Shown: positions 54,930 to 64,000 of the stretch, one piece after another
Layout: each line of letters begins with the position of its first letter
How positions within the stretch are numbered: position 1 is the stretch's first letter
NCBI RefSeq assembly: GCF_900113655.1
Contig: NZ_FOQF01000010.1
Span: forward strand, 1-64,000
From: Pseudobutyrivibrio sp. OR37
Lineage (GTDB): Bacteria > Bacillota > Clostridia > Lachnospirales > Lachnospiraceae
Reading direction: 5' to 3'
Length of the DNA stretch: 64,000 bases
The notes under the pieces: model-generated
Told to the model about the DNA's origin: nothing
The model's input: the letters and a program-made list of their open reading frames with translations, nothing else
Databases searched by the model: none
Position numbers and translations under genes: made by a program

Positions 54930-55319
54930 TTAATTTTTCTGATCAAGCACAACTGTGATGTGGCTCATTCTCTTCTCGATTCTGTAAGCTCTACCCTGTG
55001 CTCTTGGTCTGATTCTCTTCATTGTAGGTCCCTTGTTTGCGTAGCACTCAGCTACAACAAGATCCTTACGATCTAAGCCGTTATTGTTCTCAGCGTTTGC
55101 AATAGCAGACTTAAGTAATTTCTCTATTACACTTGAAGCGTATCTTGGATTGTACATTACGATAGCAAGTGCTGTATCAACATCCTTACCACGAATGGCA
55201 TCAAGTACGAAACAAGCCTTCTGTACTGACATTCTAGCATAAGATAACTTTGCTGAAGGTCTTGTATCCTTTACATCGTTTCTCTCACGTTTAATTTGAG
55301 ATCTATGTCCCTTAGCCAT
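54930..55319 (-). CDS. rplV: Ribosomal protein L22
   Basis: The 129-residue protein has a long beta-hairpin that reaches into the exit tunnel at the macrolide site. It shows [20 protein letters not shown] and the hairpin [20 protein letters not shown], with no obvious resistance-type deletion. It lies 22 bases after rpsS. Confidence 0.98.
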   Translation of the reverse strand: MAKGHRSQIKRERNDVKDTRPSAKLSYARMSVQKACFVLDAIRGKDVDTALAIVMYNPRYASSVIEKLLKSAIANAENNNGLDRKDLVVAECYANKGPTMKRIRPRAQGRAYRIEKRMSHITVVLDQKN

Positions 55320-55341
55320 GATTAAAACTCCTTTCTGTTAA

Positions 55342-55623
55342 TTAGCGTACCTTTGACTTCTTTTCGTCCTTACCGTGACCTCTGTAGGTTCTAGTAGCAA
55401 CGAACTCACCAAGCTTATGTCCAACCATGTCTTCTGTGACATATACTGGAACGTGCTTTCTTCCGTCATGTACTGCAATTGTATGTCCAACCATCTGTGG
55501 GAAGATTGTAGAACGACGTGACCATGTCTTGATAACTGACTTGTCGCCGTTTGCGTTCATAGCGTCAACCTTCTTTAATAAGCTTGCATCAGCAAATGGT
55601 CCTTTTTTTAATGAACGTGCCAT
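55342..55623 (-). CDS. rpsS: Ribosomal protein S19
   Basis: A 93-residue protein of the 30S head near the A site. It begins [20 protein letters not shown], and has [20 protein letters not shown] and [20 protein letters not shown]. It lies 11 bases after rplB. All landmarks are intact. Confidence 0.98.
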   Translation of the reverse strand: MARSLKKGPFADASLLKKVDAMNANGDKSVIKTWSRRSTIFPQMVGHTIAVHDGRKHVPVYVTEDMVGHKLGEFVATRTYRGHGKDEKKSKVR

Positions 55624-55634
55624 GTGTATCCTCC

Positions 55635-56477
55635 TTACTTGATTGCTCTACCATCGCGTCTTCTTACGATGAGCTTGTTAGACTGCTTATGTTTCTTTCT
55701 AGTCTTGAGACCAAGAGCAGGCTTGCCCCAAGGTGTACATGGGCCTGGACGTCCGATAGGAGCGCGGCCCTCACCACCACCATGTGGATGGTCATTAGGG
55801 TTCATAACAGAACCACGAACTGTAGGTCTGATACCCATGTGTCTCTTACGACCAGCTTTACCAATCTTAACAAGGTTGTGATCACCGTTACCGATAACAC
55901 CGATAGATGCGCGGCAGTTAAGAGGTACCATTCTCATTTCGCCTGAAGGAAGACGAAGTGTTGCATACTTTCCTTCCTTAGCCATGAGCTGAGCTGAGTT
56001 ACCAGCTGAACGAACAAGCTGTCCGCCACGACCTGGATAAAGCTCGATATTGTGAATAAGTGTACCAACTGGGATCTTCTCAAGTGGTAAGCAGTTACCA
56101 ACTCTAACTTCAGCGTCAGCACCGTTCATAACTGTCATGCCGTCTGTAAGACCAGCTGGAGCAAGGATGTAAGCCTTCTCACCATCTGCGTAGCAGATAA
56201 GAGCGATGTTAGCTGTTCTGTTTGGATCGTACTCGATACCAATAACCTTTGCAGGAATTCCATCCTTATTTCTCTTGAAATCGATAAGTCTATATTTCTG
56301 TCTGTTACCGCCACCGTGATGTCTAACGGTAATCTTACCCTGATTGTTACGACCAGCGTGCTTCTTTAATGAAACAACAAGTGACTTCTCTGGAGATGTC
56401 TTTGTAATCTCAGCGAAATCTGAACCAGTCATATTTCTTCTAGAAGGTGTATATGGGTTATATGTCTTAATTCCCAT
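55635..56477 (-). CDS. rplB: Ribosomal protein L2
   Basis: The 280-residue core protein supports the peptidyl transferase centre and subunit joining. It shows [40 protein letters not shown] and the highly conserved [19 protein letters not shown]-like segment ([20 protein letters not shown]). An 81-base gap separates it from rplW and holds no clear signal. Confidence 0.98.
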   Translation of the reverse strand: MGIKTYNPYTPSRRNMTGSDFAEITKTSPEKSLVVSLKKHAGRNNQGKITVRHHGGGNRQKYRLIDFKRNKDGIPAKVIGIEYDPNRTANIALICYADGEKAYILAPAGLTDGMTVMNGADAEVRVGNCLPLEKIPVGTLIHNIELYPGRGGQLVRSAGNSAQLMAKEGKYATLRLPSGEMRMVPLNCRASIGVIGNGDHNLVKIGKAGRKRHMGIRPTVRGSVMNPNDHPHGGGEGRAPIGRPGPCTPWGKPALGLKTRKKHKQSNKLIVRRRDGRAIK

Positions 56478-56558
56478 TTTTGTTCTCCTTTCATGTACTC
56501 GTTTATTATCGCGCTCGACTGCGCATACACTAATTTACTCTTGCCTTTAGGCTATATT

Positions 56559-56858
56559 TTAAAGACCTGAGAAAATTTCGATATCTTTGCTATCAGCTGT
56601 AAGCTGTACGATAGCCTTCTTTGTCTTTGCTGTCTTTCCGTAAGTCATTCCACGTCTCTTTGTCTTGCCATCAGCGTTCATTGTGTTAACTGAAGCAACC
56701 TTTACTCCGTCGAACATCTTCTCAACAGCTTCCTTAATCATAGTCTTGTTAGCTTCTGGATGAACTAAGAATGTGTACTTCTTCTCAGCCATAGCGTTCA
56801 TTGACTTCTCTGTGATTACAGGCTTTAGGATTACGTCATAATATTGTACATTTGCCAT
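56559..56858 (-). CDS. rplW: Ribosomal protein L23
   Basis: The 99-residue protein is the main docking site for trigger factor and SRP at the tunnel exit. It shows [40 protein letters not shown] and the basic turn [18 protein letters not shown]. The start overlaps the rplD stop by one base. Confidence 0.98.
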   Translation of the reverse strand: MANVQYYDVILKPVITEKSMNAMAEKKYTFLVHPEANKTMIKEAVEKMFDGVKVASVNTMNADGKTKRRGMTYGKTAKTKKAIVQLTADSKDIEIFSGL

Positions 56859-57478
56859 TATGCATATACCTCCTGAATCTGATCTACAGCAGCCTTTGTA
56901 ACAACTACTGTGTTGTACTTAAGGATGTCATAAACGTTGATTGTGTTTGTAAGAGCTGTCTTTACTGTAGGAATGTTCTTTGCAGACATAACTACGTTCT
57001 TGTCATTTGTATCAAGAACTACAAGTGCCTTTTCAACGTTAAGGTTTGTAAGAACCTTTGCAAAATCCTTTGTCTTAATCTCATTTAACTTAAGCTCGTC
57101 AACAACGATAAACTTGTTCTCGTTAACTGCAGAAGTGAGAACTGACTTAAGAGCTGCTCTCTTTTCCTTCTTATTGAGCTTAAATGAATAATCTCTTGGT
57201 GTTGGAGCGAATACAACGCCACCACCTGTCCACTGTGGAGATCTTGTAGAACCCTGTCTTGCATGACCTGTTCCCTTCTGTCTCCAAGGTTTTCTACCAC
57301 CACCAGAAACCTCAGAACGTGTCTTAGCTTTCTGTGTTCCCTGACGGTTATTTGCAAGCTGCTGGACAACTGCCATGTGAACTAAATGCTCGTTAATCTC
57401 AACTGCGAAGATGCTGTCGTTAAGATCCATGGTGCCAACTTCTTTGCCTTCCATATTGTATACGGATACTTTAGCCAT
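56858..57478 (-). CDS. rplD: Ribosomal protein L4
   Basis: The 206-residue protein has a globular part on the solvent side and an extended tunnel loop, seen as [21 protein letters not shown]4 represses the S10 operon through its leader in E. coli and a different leader in many Firmicutes, which bears on the structured leader before rpsJ. The end, [14 protein letters not shown], is normal. Confidence 0.98.
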   Translation of the reverse strand: MAKVSVYNMEGKEVGTMDLNDSIFAVEINEHLVHMAVVQQLANNRQGTQKAKTRSEVSGGGRKPWRQKGTGHARQGSTRSPQWTGGGVVFAPTPRDYSFKLNKKEKRAALKSVLTSAVNENKFIVVDELKLNEIKTKDFAKVLTNLNVEKALVVLDTNDKNVVMSAKNIPTVKTALTNTINVYDILKYNTVVVTKAAVDQIQEVYA

Positions 57479-57507
57479 CGCTAAGCTCCTCCTTTCCTAT
57501 CGTAAGA

Positions 57508-58191
57508 TTACTTTCCTGCTTTAACTGACTCTTTGATTGTTACAAGAGACTTCTTTGGTCCTGGAACAGCACCCTTTACTAAAAGCAGATTGTTTTCAAC
57601 ATCAACACGTACAATTTCAAGATTCTGAATTGTAACTCGTGTTCCGCCCATCTGACCAGGCATTCCCTTGCCCTTGAATACACGGCTAGGTGATGAACAA
57701 GCACCATTTGAACCCTGATGTCTGTGGAACTTAGAACCGTGAGCCATAGGACCTCTGTGCTGACCTAATCTCTTGATAGCGCCCTGGAATCCTTTACCCT
57801 TTGATGTAGCTGTTGCATCAACCTTGTCACCAGCTTCAAAGATATCAGCTTTGATTTCCTGAGCAAGTGCATAATCTGCACAATTGTCAAATCTGAACTC
57901 TCTAACGAATCTCTTTGGCTCAACACCAGCCTTATCGAAGTGACCCTTCTCTGGCTTGTTTACGCCATTACGATGAATGATTTCTTTGCGTCCGTTTGCA
58001 TCTTTATTAACAAGCTTAACCTTCTTGTCGATAAAGCCAACCTGAACTGCATCGTAACCGTCGTTCTCTACTGTTTTGATCTGTGTAACAACACAAGGAC
58101 CAGCAGAAAGTACAGTTACAGGAATAAGCTCGCCGCCTTCATTGAAGACCTGAGTCATTCCGACCTTTGTAGCTAAAATAGCTTTCTTCAT
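57508..58191 (-). CDS. rplC: Ribosomal protein L3
   Basis: The start is ATG 58189-58191 ([20 protein letters not shown]) after GGAGG. The 227-residue protein reaches the peptidyl transferase centre with the loop [20 protein letters not shown] and [19 protein letters not shown]-type motif. It is slightly longer than the E. coli form. A 165-base gap separates it from rpsJ and holds a hairpin. Confidence 0.98.
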   Translation of the reverse strand: MKKAILATKVGMTQVFNEGGELIPVTVLSAGPCVVTQIKTVENDGYDAVQVGFIDKKVKLVNKDANGRKEIIHRNGVNKPEKGHFDKAGVEPKRFVREFRFDNCADYALAQEIKADIFEAGDKVDATATSKGKGFQGAIKRLGQHRGPMAHGSKFHRHQGSNGACSSPSRVFKGKGMPGQMGGTRVTIQNLEIVRVDVENNLLLVKGAVPGPKKSLVTIKESVKAGK

Positions 58192-58356
58192 GTTTCTTAC
58201 CTCCATTTTCTACAGCGGAACGCTTCTTGCCCAAAACTATGGGGTAGCGGAACCGTTCATCCTAGAACAGTGTCATATAAGTGGAACTAGATAAGAAATC
58301 TAAGTTGCTTCTATATAAAACCATCTTGGATGTTTACAAAATTTGTTTGAACTCAA

Positions 58357-58668
58357 TTACTTGTTCTTGATGCTGATTTCAACACCTGCTGGCATTTCTA
58401 ACTTAGAAAGTGCTTCAACAGTCTTCTGTGTTGGATCGATGACATCAATCAATCTCTTATGAGTTCTCTGCTCGAACTGCTCACGAGAGTCTTTGTACTT
58501 ATGTACAGCTCTAAGAATAGTAACAACTTCCTTCTTTGTTGGAAGAGGTACAGGACCACTAACCTGGGCTCCGTTCTTCTTAACAGTCTCGATGATTTTC
58601 TTGGCAGATGAATCTACTAACTCATGATCATAAGCCTTGAGTGTGATTCTCATAACTTGATTTGCCAT
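58357..58668 (-). CDS. rpsJ: Ribosomal protein S10
   Basis: The start is ATG 58666-58668 ([20 protein letters not shown]) after AAAGGAGGAG; the longer frame extends into the leader. The 103-residue protein is in the 30S head and, in other bacteria, also acts as transcription factor NusE. It shows [20 protein letters not shown] and [19 protein letters not shown]. It is the first gene of the superoperon. Confidence 0.98.
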   Translation of the reverse strand: MANQVMRITLKAYDHELVDSSAKKIIETVKKNGAQVSGPVPLPTKKEVVTILRAVHKYKDSREQFEQRTHKRLIDVIDPTQKTVEALSKLEMPAGVEISIKNK

Positions 58669-58925
58669 AAAAAAAGTCTCCTCCTTTTTCGTTTTTCTTA
58701 CTTCTGAAAAATCGAACAAGTGGCGACTGTACACTTACCCGTGTGTTTCATGCTTCAACTTTTAAAAAGTGAACCAAGTTCTCACACGTCGTCTCCGCAA
58801 AGCGGACGGTTTTCTGTTGTACAGTGACTTGTCGTCAGTTTCCTAACTTGACATTCGCTCCACGGAAAACCAACCTTAGCAAGCTAGGTTGCAACCTCAC
58901 GCTTCATAGCTATCATGTCACAGCA
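58669..58925 (-). promoter_or_regulatory. Structured 5' leader of the S10 operon
   Basis: About 257 bases with no ORF but several helices in the transcript: GGTTTTC (58865-58871 side) with GAAAACC (58808-58814 side), GTCCGC-TTT-GCGGAGAC (58791-58807), and CGTGTG (58783-58788) with CACACG (58740-58745) enclosing AACTT/AAGTT. This is where Firmicutes carry an L4-binding autoregulatory leader. Binding by L4 is inference. Confidence 0.55.
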
Positions 58926-58931
58926 AGTAAT

Positions 58932-58960
58932 AATATACACGAGAATGGGGGTATCTGCAA
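58932..58960 (-). promoter_or_regulatory. S10 operon promoter
   Basis: TTGCAG and TATATT are 17 bases apart on the minus strand. The start should fall near 58925. An AT-rich stretch just upstream (58965-59010) could serve as an UP element. Confidence 0.65.
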
Positions 58961-59051
58961 GAAAAACTAAGAAATAATTGTATTTTATTAAGAACAATCT
59001 TAAAATTAACTATATGTTGTGGTCAAAACCTAGAACATACACAAAAAGCCA

Positions 59052-59079
59052 TTGAACAATAACAAATTTTACTTATACT
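59052..59079 (+). promoter_or_regulatory. Promoter of the methyltransferase gene
   Basis: TTGAAC and TATACT are 16 bases apart, about 39 bases before the start codon. Confidence 0.5.
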
Positions 59080-59117
59080 ATTTAAGTCAACATATTATAT
59101 ATATAAGAGGTAACAAT

Positions 59118-60005
59118 ATGCAAGTAGCAAATAATTGGAAAGATTATGAAATAATAGATTGCTCTACAGGTGAAAAGCTAGAGCGTTGGGGAGAATATGT
59201 TCTTCTTCGTCCCGATCCACAGGTCATCTGGAACACAAAGAAATCCTCTCCTTATTATAAGAAGTTAAACGGTCACTATCATCGTTCTAATAAGGGTGGC
59301 GGCGAATGGGAGTTTTTTGATTTACCAGAGCAGTGGACAATCAGCTATCCTATTTGCAATCACGACCTTACCTTCAATATTAAGCCTTTCGCTTTTAAGC
59401 ACACAGGCATCTTCCCTGAGCAGGCTGTTAACTGGGATTGGTTTTCTTCTATTATAAATAAGGAAATCAAAGAAAAGAATCGCCCTGTAAAGGTGCTTAA
59501 CCTTTTTGCTTATACTGGTGGTGCTACACTGGCTGCTGCGGCTGCAGGTGCACAGGTTACTCACGTAGATGCTTCGAAAGGTATGGTTGGATGGGCAAAA
59601 GAGAATGCTGCATCCTCTGGCTTAGGTGATGCTCCTATCAGATGGCTTGTTGATGATTGCCGTAAATTCGTTGAGAGAGAAATTAGACGTGGTAACAAAT
59701 ATGATGGTATCATCATGGATCCACCTTCATATGGAAGAGGCTCTAAGAATGAGGTTTGGAAGATTGAGGATGATATCTTCCCATTCATTCAGCTTTGCGA
59801 GCAGATTATGTCTGATGACGCTCTCTTCTTCCTAGTCAACTCATACACTACTGGTCTTCAGCCTGCAGTTCTTAACTACATGATTAGCACTGCATTATTA
59901 AAGAACCATCCAGGTACAGTAACAGCTGATGAGATTGGTCTTCCTGTTACAGAATCAGGTCTTGTTCTTCCTTGTGGAGCAAGCGGACGTTGGACTAGAG
60001 CTTAA
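59118..60005 (+). CDS. Class I SAM-dependent methyltransferase, RlmI-like
   Basis: The start is ATG 59118 (MQVANNWKDYEIIDCSTGEK) after AGAGGT; the longer frame crosses the promoter. The 295-residue protein has an N-terminal part with LLRPDPQVIW, motif I VLNLFAYTGGATLAAAAAGA, the acidic loop HVDASKGMVGWAKENA and motif IV IIMDPPSYGRG. This matches the PF10672-type 23S rRNA methyltransferase group. The exact target base is unknown, and there is no PUA domain. The MATE gene follows after 39 bases. Confidence 0.88.
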   Translation: MQVANNWKDYEIIDCSTGEKLERWGEYVLLRPDPQVIWNTKKSSPYYKKLNGHYHRSNKGGGEWEFFDLPEQWTISYPICNHDLTFNIKPFAFKHTGIFPEQAVNWDWFSSIINKEIKEKNRPVKVLNLFAYTGGATLAAAAAGAQVTHVDASKGMVGWAKENAASSGLGDAPIRWLVDDCRKFVEREIRRGNKYDGIIMDPPSYGRGSKNEVWKIEDDIFPFIQLCEQIMSDDALFFLVNSYTTGLQPAVLNYMISTALLKNHPGTVTADEIGLPVTESGLVLPCGASGRWTRA

Positions 60006-60044
60006 ACTGAACAAAACTACTATATTATAGAAGGAACTATTACA

Positions 60045-61415
60045 ATGGGAGAGACTACAAAAACAAATCCACTTGGCACTGAGCCTGTGGGCACGCTTCT
60101 TAGAAAATTTGCGATACCTAGCATCATCGCAATGCTTGTAGGTTCACTTTACAACATGGTGGACCAGCTATTCATAGGTAACTTTGTTGGGCCACTTGGA
60201 AATGGTGCTACCAACATACAGTTTCCACTTTCAATTTTAAATGTATCTATTGCACTTTTATGTGGAATCGGTTCTGCATCTACCTTTAATCTTGCCATGG
60301 GACGTGGTGAGACCAAAAAGGCAGGCTATTATATCGGTAACGCAGTATCTGTAATGTTGATTGGTGGACTTATCCTTTCGTGTGTTACAGAGATTTTCCT
60401 TGAGCCTATCCTTTTAGGCTGTGGTGCTACTGAAAATATTCTTCCTTATGCAATGGAATATTCAAGAGTGTGTGCTCTAGGCTACCCTCTTTTCATCTTA
60501 TCAGCAGGTGGTGCTCACATAGTTAGAGCTGATGGTAGTCCTAATATGACTATGGCCATCAACATGACTGGTGCCATTATAAACACAGTTTTAGACTTTT
60601 TATTTGTTGCAGTATTTGGATGGGGAATGACTGGTGCTGCTGTTGCCACAATCATTGGGCAGTACATTGCAGGAATCATGGTACTTGTCTACCTTACAAA
60701 ATTCAAAACTGTAAAGCTTGAAAAGAAGCACTTCATTCCAAACCTGCATATTATTTTGGCAATTACTTCACTTGGTGCCGCACCATTTATTAATCAGATT
60801 GCTATGATGCTTGTTCAAATCGTAATGAATCACGTAATGGGACACTACGGTGCACAGTCAATCTATGGCTCTGATATACCTATCACATGCGCAGGTATCA
60901 TATCAAAGGTAAATGGAATCTGTTTCTCTTTTGTTATTGGTATTTCACAGGGATTGCAGCCAATTATCAGTTTTAACTATGGCGCTAAGAATTATAAACG
61001 TGTTAAGGATGCATATCATCTGGCTATCAAACTGGCTTTTTGCATTACAACAGTAAGCTGGTTATTCTTCCAGCTTTTCCCTAGACAGATTGTATCAATA
61101 TTTGGATCAGGAAGTGATTTGTACTTTGACTTCTGTACAAGATATTTCAGAATTTTCTTATTTGGAATTTGTACTGCTTTCCTACAGCCTTTATCATCAA
61201 ACTTCTTTACATCAATAGGAAAGCCTTATAAGGGAATATTTATGTCACTTACAAGACAGGTGCTATTCCTTACACCATTAATCATTTGCTTGCCAATGAT
61301 ATTCGGATTCGACGGTGTACTTTACGCAGGACCAATAGCTGACGTACTTTCATTTATAGTATGCTTCACTTTGATAAGACGCGAGTTCAGCCACCGCGAA
61401 TTCCGCTCAGAATAA
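60045..61415 (+). CDS. MATE family efflux transporter 2
   Basis: A 456-residue protein with twelve predicted helices. It starts with NPLGTEPVGTLLRKFAIPSI and MLVGSLYNMVDQLFIGNFVG, and has the RADGSPNMTMAINM central motif. This is the NorM/MepA-like branch, distinct in sequence from the product at 40745. It follows AGAAGGA and shares a transcript with the methyltransferase. The stop is only three bases from the stop of the convergent binding-protein gene, so no separate terminator fits between them. Confidence 0.92.
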   Translation: MGETTKTNPLGTEPVGTLLRKFAIPSIIAMLVGSLYNMVDQLFIGNFVGPLGNGATNIQFPLSILNVSIALLCGIGSASTFNLAMGRGETKKAGYYIGNAVSVMLIGGLILSCVTEIFLEPILLGCGATENILPYAMEYSRVCALGYPLFILSAGGAHIVRADGSPNMTMAINMTGAIINTVLDFLFVAVFGWGMTGAAVATIIGQYIAGIMVLVYLTKFKTVKLEKKHFIPNLHIILAITSLGAAPFINQIAMMLVQIVMNHVMGHYGAQSIYGSDIPITCAGIISKVNGICFSFVIGISQGLQPIISFNYGAKNYKRVKDAYHLAIKLAFCITTVSWLFFQLFPRQIVSIFGSGSDLYFDFCTRYFRIFLFGICTAFLQPLSSNFFTSIGKPYKGIFMSLTRQVLFLTPLIICLPMIFGFDGVLYAGPIADVLSFIVCFTLIRREFSHREFRSE

Positions 61416-61418
61416 TTT

Positions 61419-62459
61419 CTATTTTAACGGGTTGACCACTGTATATTCGATATCGTCAACCGTAACAGTCTCAACATCGGTTAGGGTGCTGAAGATGCTT
61501 TCCTCGACATAATTGAATTTCTCGGGAATACGGCCTTCTTCAAGAGCCTTTATCATTGCTTCTACTCTAGGGCCATGTAAAGGATTGCACTCTCCGATGC
61601 AGGCTATTTTGCCTAAGGCTGCATAAGATAACGCTTCTCTATTAATTCCATCAAATGATAAAACCATTATCTCACCATTTTCAATGTCGGCGCCGGCCTT
61701 GTAGCCTGCAGCCTCTATTGCCTTAATGGCACCTATAGCTTCATTATCATTTTCACAATATACAACATTAATATTATCGTATTCACGAAGTAGCTCTGTC
61801 ATTACCTCGCGACCTTTTTCCTGGGTGAAATCTGCATCACGAAGAGCCACTATATCCCAGCCATGCTCTAGTGCGGCTTCGTTAAGACCACGGGAGCGTC
61901 CAAGCTGAGCTGTAGAGCCTAAGGTTCCCTGCAAATCTACAATATGAAGATTCTCCGATGGAATGTCGTGTACCACTGTGTATTGATATAACCACTCGCA
62001 CACCTTTTTGCCTTCAAGCTCAAAATCTGAGCCAATCCAGCACTGATACAAAGACCTATCCGCCACATCCACCATACGGTCTACAAGAATTACAGGAATC
62101 TGAGCCTCCTTTGCCTCTTCCAAAACAGAGTCCCAGCCAGATTCAGTAACTGGCGCAAGAACGATGTAGTCTACATCCTGCTGAATGAAGGTACGAATAG
62201 CCGTAATCTGATTGGTTTGCTTCTGCTGGCCATCATTAAATACCAGACTATAATCAGTGTCCTCCCCAAAGGCTTCCTTCATGGATTCAGTATTAGCGCT
62301 GCGCCAATCTGATTCAGCCCCCAGCTGGGAAAAGCCCACGACTATCTTCCCGCTTTCTGTATTTTCAATTTCTTCTGTCTGAACAGGACGACTGCTCCCG
62401 CAGCCAGTTAGTACCAGCAACGAGAGCAGAAGCCACATAAAAGTCTTTTTATTTTTCAT
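61419..62459 (-). CDS. Sugar ABC transporter substrate-binding lipoprotein (YtfQ-like)
   Basis: The 346-residue lipoprotein has lipobox LTGC (Cys at 20). Its periplasmic-binding-protein type 1 fold shows VVGFSQLGAESDWRSANTES, ILVDRMVDVADRSLYQCWIG and VYCENDNEAIGAIKAIEAAG. This resembles YtfQ, the galactofuranose-binding protein. It delivers sugar to the two permeases encoded just upstream. No ATPase gene is in the window; it probably lies beyond the right edge. Confidence 0.88.
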   Translation of the reverse strand: MKNKKTFMWLLLSLLVLTGCGSSRPVQTEEIENTESGKIVVGFSQLGAESDWRSANTESMKEAFGEDTDYSLVFNDGQQKQTNQITAIRTFIQQDVDYIVLAPVTESGWDSVLEEAKEAQIPVILVDRMVDVADRSLYQCWIGSDFELEGKKVCEWLYQYTVVHDIPSENLHIVDLQGTLGSTAQLGRSRGLNEAALEHGWDIVALRDADFTQEKGREVMTELLREYDNINVVYCENDNEAIGAIKAIEAAGYKAGADIENGEIMVLSFDGINREALSYAALGKIACIGECNPLHGPRVEAMIKALEEGRIPEKFNYVEESIFSTLTDVETVTVDDIEYTVVNPLK

Positions 62460-62464
62460 AAATA

Positions 62465-63505
62465 TTATACTGCCTTTAATGCCTTCTTCTTATTAGCCAT
62501 GATAACACTCTGAATCAAAAGGAACAAGCATAGCATTGCAGCAATTGTAATTCCTGTCCACCAAGCCTGATCGAAACCAGCTGATGAAACGATGTTTTGA
62601 ATTGTACTAAGTGAAAGAACACCGAATAATGTTCCGATGATATTTCCTACACCACCTGTAAGCATTGTACCGCCGATGATAGATGAAGCGATTGCGTTCA
62701 TTTCCATACCCATTGCGTGAGATGCTGCACCAGAACCTACGTGAAGGAAATATACATATCCACCAACGCCTGCTAAAAGTGAGCAGATAAGGTGAGATAA
62801 AAACTTTGTGCGCTTTACATTGATACCAAGCATGAGAGCACTTTGCATGTTACCACCAACTGCATAGAAGCTACGTCCAAGCTTTGTCCAACGTAAAACT
62901 GCAAATAAAACAATGACGATAATAAGTGCGACAACAACACCAATTTCTACATAAGCTGGAACGTAAGCGCCAAGCTTGTTTGTAGAGCCCATTCCTGGAA
63001 CATTGATACGTGTTAATTTTAAAGCTACAAACTTTTCATTAGCAACGTTGAATGGTGCTGTGTTTACGATTGTTGTCATGCCCCTGGCGAAGAACATACC
63101 TGCCAGAGATACAATAAATGGCTGGATATCTAGATATGCAACAAGCACGCCCTGAACGATACCATAAGCAAGTCCGATACCAAGTGCAATCAAAATGGAA
63201 CCAAAGATTGAACCATCATGATAATCAAGGTAAACGGCACAGCACATTGATACAAGAGCAACAACACCACCGATAGAAATATCGATTCCGCCTGTAATCA
63301 TTACAAGGCTCATGCCGCAGGATGTAATGATAAGTGCTGCGTTGGCATTTAAGATATTGAAGAATGCCTGTGGCTTGGTGAAGGCTCCACCAAGAATTAA
63401 AGCTGCTCCAATATACATAATTACGAATACAATAATTGTGATAGAAAGAAGAAGGTTTGTATCACTAACGCGAGTGAAAATACTTTCCTTTTTACTCTTT
63501 TCCAT
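62465..63505 (-). CDS. Sugar ABC transporter permease (YjfF-like)
   Basis: The 346-residue permease of the ribose/galactose family has about nine membrane segments. Diagnostic stretches are GGIDISIGGVVALVSMCCAV, YFLHVGSGAASHAMGMEMNA and the ASSIIGGTMLTGGVGNIIGT loop that contacts the ATPase. It pairs with the next permease as in YtfT-YjfF. It overlaps that gene's stop by one base and is five bases before the binding-protein gene. RBS GGAGG. Confidence 0.9.
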   Translation of the reverse strand: MEKSKKESIFTRVSDTNLLLSITIIVFVIMYIGAALILGGAFTKPQAFFNILNANAALIITSCGMSLVMITGGIDISIGGVVALVSMCCAVYLDYHDGSIFGSILIALGIGLAYGIVQGVLVAYLDIQPFIVSLAGMFFARGMTTIVNTAPFNVANEKFVALKLTRINVPGMGSTNKLGAYVPAYVEIGVVVALIIVIVLFAVLRWTKLGRSFYAVGGNMQSALMLGINVKRTKFLSHLICSLLAGVGGYVYFLHVGSGAASHAMGMEMNAIASSIIGGTMLTGGVGNIIGTLFGVLSLSTIQNIVSSAGFDQAWWTGITIAAMLCLFLLIQSVIMANKKKALKAV

Positions 63506-64000
63506 TATGCCACCTCCTTCTTGCTAGTTAAGTTTTTGCTGAGCTTTCTAAGATACTCACGAACAGTTGGAGCAGAGAATACCACAAGAAGGATTACTAC
63601 TACTGCCTTGTATGCTGCAAGAGCATCTGAGCTAACCTCAAACTTATAAAGTGTAGTTGTCAAAAACTGGATTACATAAGCTGCAAGAACTGATGCCCAG
63701 ATATTGAACTTACCACCTGATAATGCGTTTCCACCAAGAGCTACTGCAAGGATTGCATCCATTTCGATATCCTTTGCAATAACTGAATAGTTGATTGTAG
63801 ATAGACGGCTTACCTTAATAAGTGCTGCTACTGCAACGCATAAACCTAAAATTACAAATGCTAAAATCTTGATAGCTGTAGGATTGATACCATTTAATCT
63901 AGATGATTTTTCGTTGATACCTACTGCCTGTGTGTAAAGTCCTAAGTTTGTATACTTAAGAACTAATGCAATGATGATAATGCATCCAATTGCGATAAAT
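63505..64000 (-). CDS. Sugar ABC transporter permease (YtfT-like), 5' end beyond the window
   Basis: The open frame runs without a stop from the TAA at 63505 to the right edge, about 165 residues. It includes NLGLYTQAVGINEKSSRLNG, DIEMDAILAVALGGNALSGG (the permease EAA-like loop region) and hydrophobic segments. An internal ATG at 63760-63762 is not the true start, since the upstream residues match the family. It forms the heteromeric channel with the YjfF-like protein. The missing N-terminus and probably the ATPase gene lie outside. Confidence 0.88.
   Translation of the reverse strand, partial: FIAIGCIIIIALVLKYTNLGLYTQAVGINEKSSRLNGINPTAIKILAFVILGLCVAVAALIKVSRLSTINYSVIAKDIEMDAILAVALGGNALSGGKFNIWASVLAAYVIQFLTTTLYKFEVSSDALAAYKAVVVILLVVFSAPTVREYLRKLSKNLTSKKEVA

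Noticed and set aside
42925-58734. Long antisense ORFs opposite ribosomal genes
   Set aside because: They have no ribosome binding sites or family features and arise from codon bias of the minus-strand genes.
59052-59117. N-terminal extension of the methyltransferase
   Set aside because: It would start in the -35 box; the ATG at 59118 has an AGAGGT site and the family N-terminus.

Overview
The window looks like core chromosome of a low-GC, anaerobic Gram-positive bacterium. It fits the Lachnospiraceae (Butyrivibrio/Pseudobutyrivibrio/Roseburia neighbourhood). The evidence is a Firmicutes-type S10-spc-alpha ribosomal cluster with a KOW-domain gene between map and infA, GlpP-type antitermination, an HprK/Crh/RapZ/WhiA cluster, class III glutamine synthetase, strong AGGAGG ribosome binding sites and consensus sigma-A promoters. 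The genus is inference. Nearly everything is on the minus strand; the exceptions are a transposase tail, a class A penicillin-binding protein and a methyltransferase-MATE pair.

Layout in coordinate order. 1-1400: tail of an IS110-like transposase and a membrane acyltransferase. 1497-7903: glycerol catabolism operon, transcribed from the right as glpP, glpK, glpF, then a GlpA-like and a second FAD oxidoreductase and a DUF1667 protein. 8041-10500: HTH-ACT regulator, homoserine dehydrogenase and ThrH. 10501-11638: prfB with its programmed +1 frameshift. 11654-11898: cluster of inverted and tandem repeats. 11912-15949: PucR-type regulator, ftsE, ftsX and a C-terminal processing protease. 15950-16578: AT-rich gene-free stretch with three DnaA-box-like sites. 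16622-20817: NlpC/P60 wall hydrolase, thioredoxin reductase, RidA, CvfB and acyl-ACP thioesterase. 20888-24405: tRNA-Gln(CUG), a YigZ protein and PBP1. 24442-27620: glutamine synthetase III and class II aldolase. 27613-37706: ftsH, uvrC, hprK, M18 aminopeptidase, murB, rapZ, whiA, crh-like and lipid kinase. 37855-42109: TrpXYZ-like ABC transporter and a MATE exporter. 42224-58960: the complete S10-spc-alpha superoperon with secY, adk, map, infA and rpoA. 59052-61415: rRNA-methyltransferase-like gene and a second MATE protein. 61419-64000: sugar ABC transporter (binding protein and two permeases, the last cut by the window end).

Most content is ordinary housekeeping. No defence system, prophage or CRISPR array is visible. 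The most interesting signals are non-coding: a DnaA-box cluster far from dnaA, the mosaic repeat between prc and prfB, three internal promoters and an attenuator that split the alpha operon, structured leaders before rpsJ and rpsM, and GlpP-type leaders. Among proteins, the Crh-like protein carries Glu in place of the HPr phospho-histidine and is encoded near its presumed kinase. The anaerobic glycerol-3-phosphate dehydrogenase module has no GlpC and carries a four-cysteine DUF1667 protein instead.
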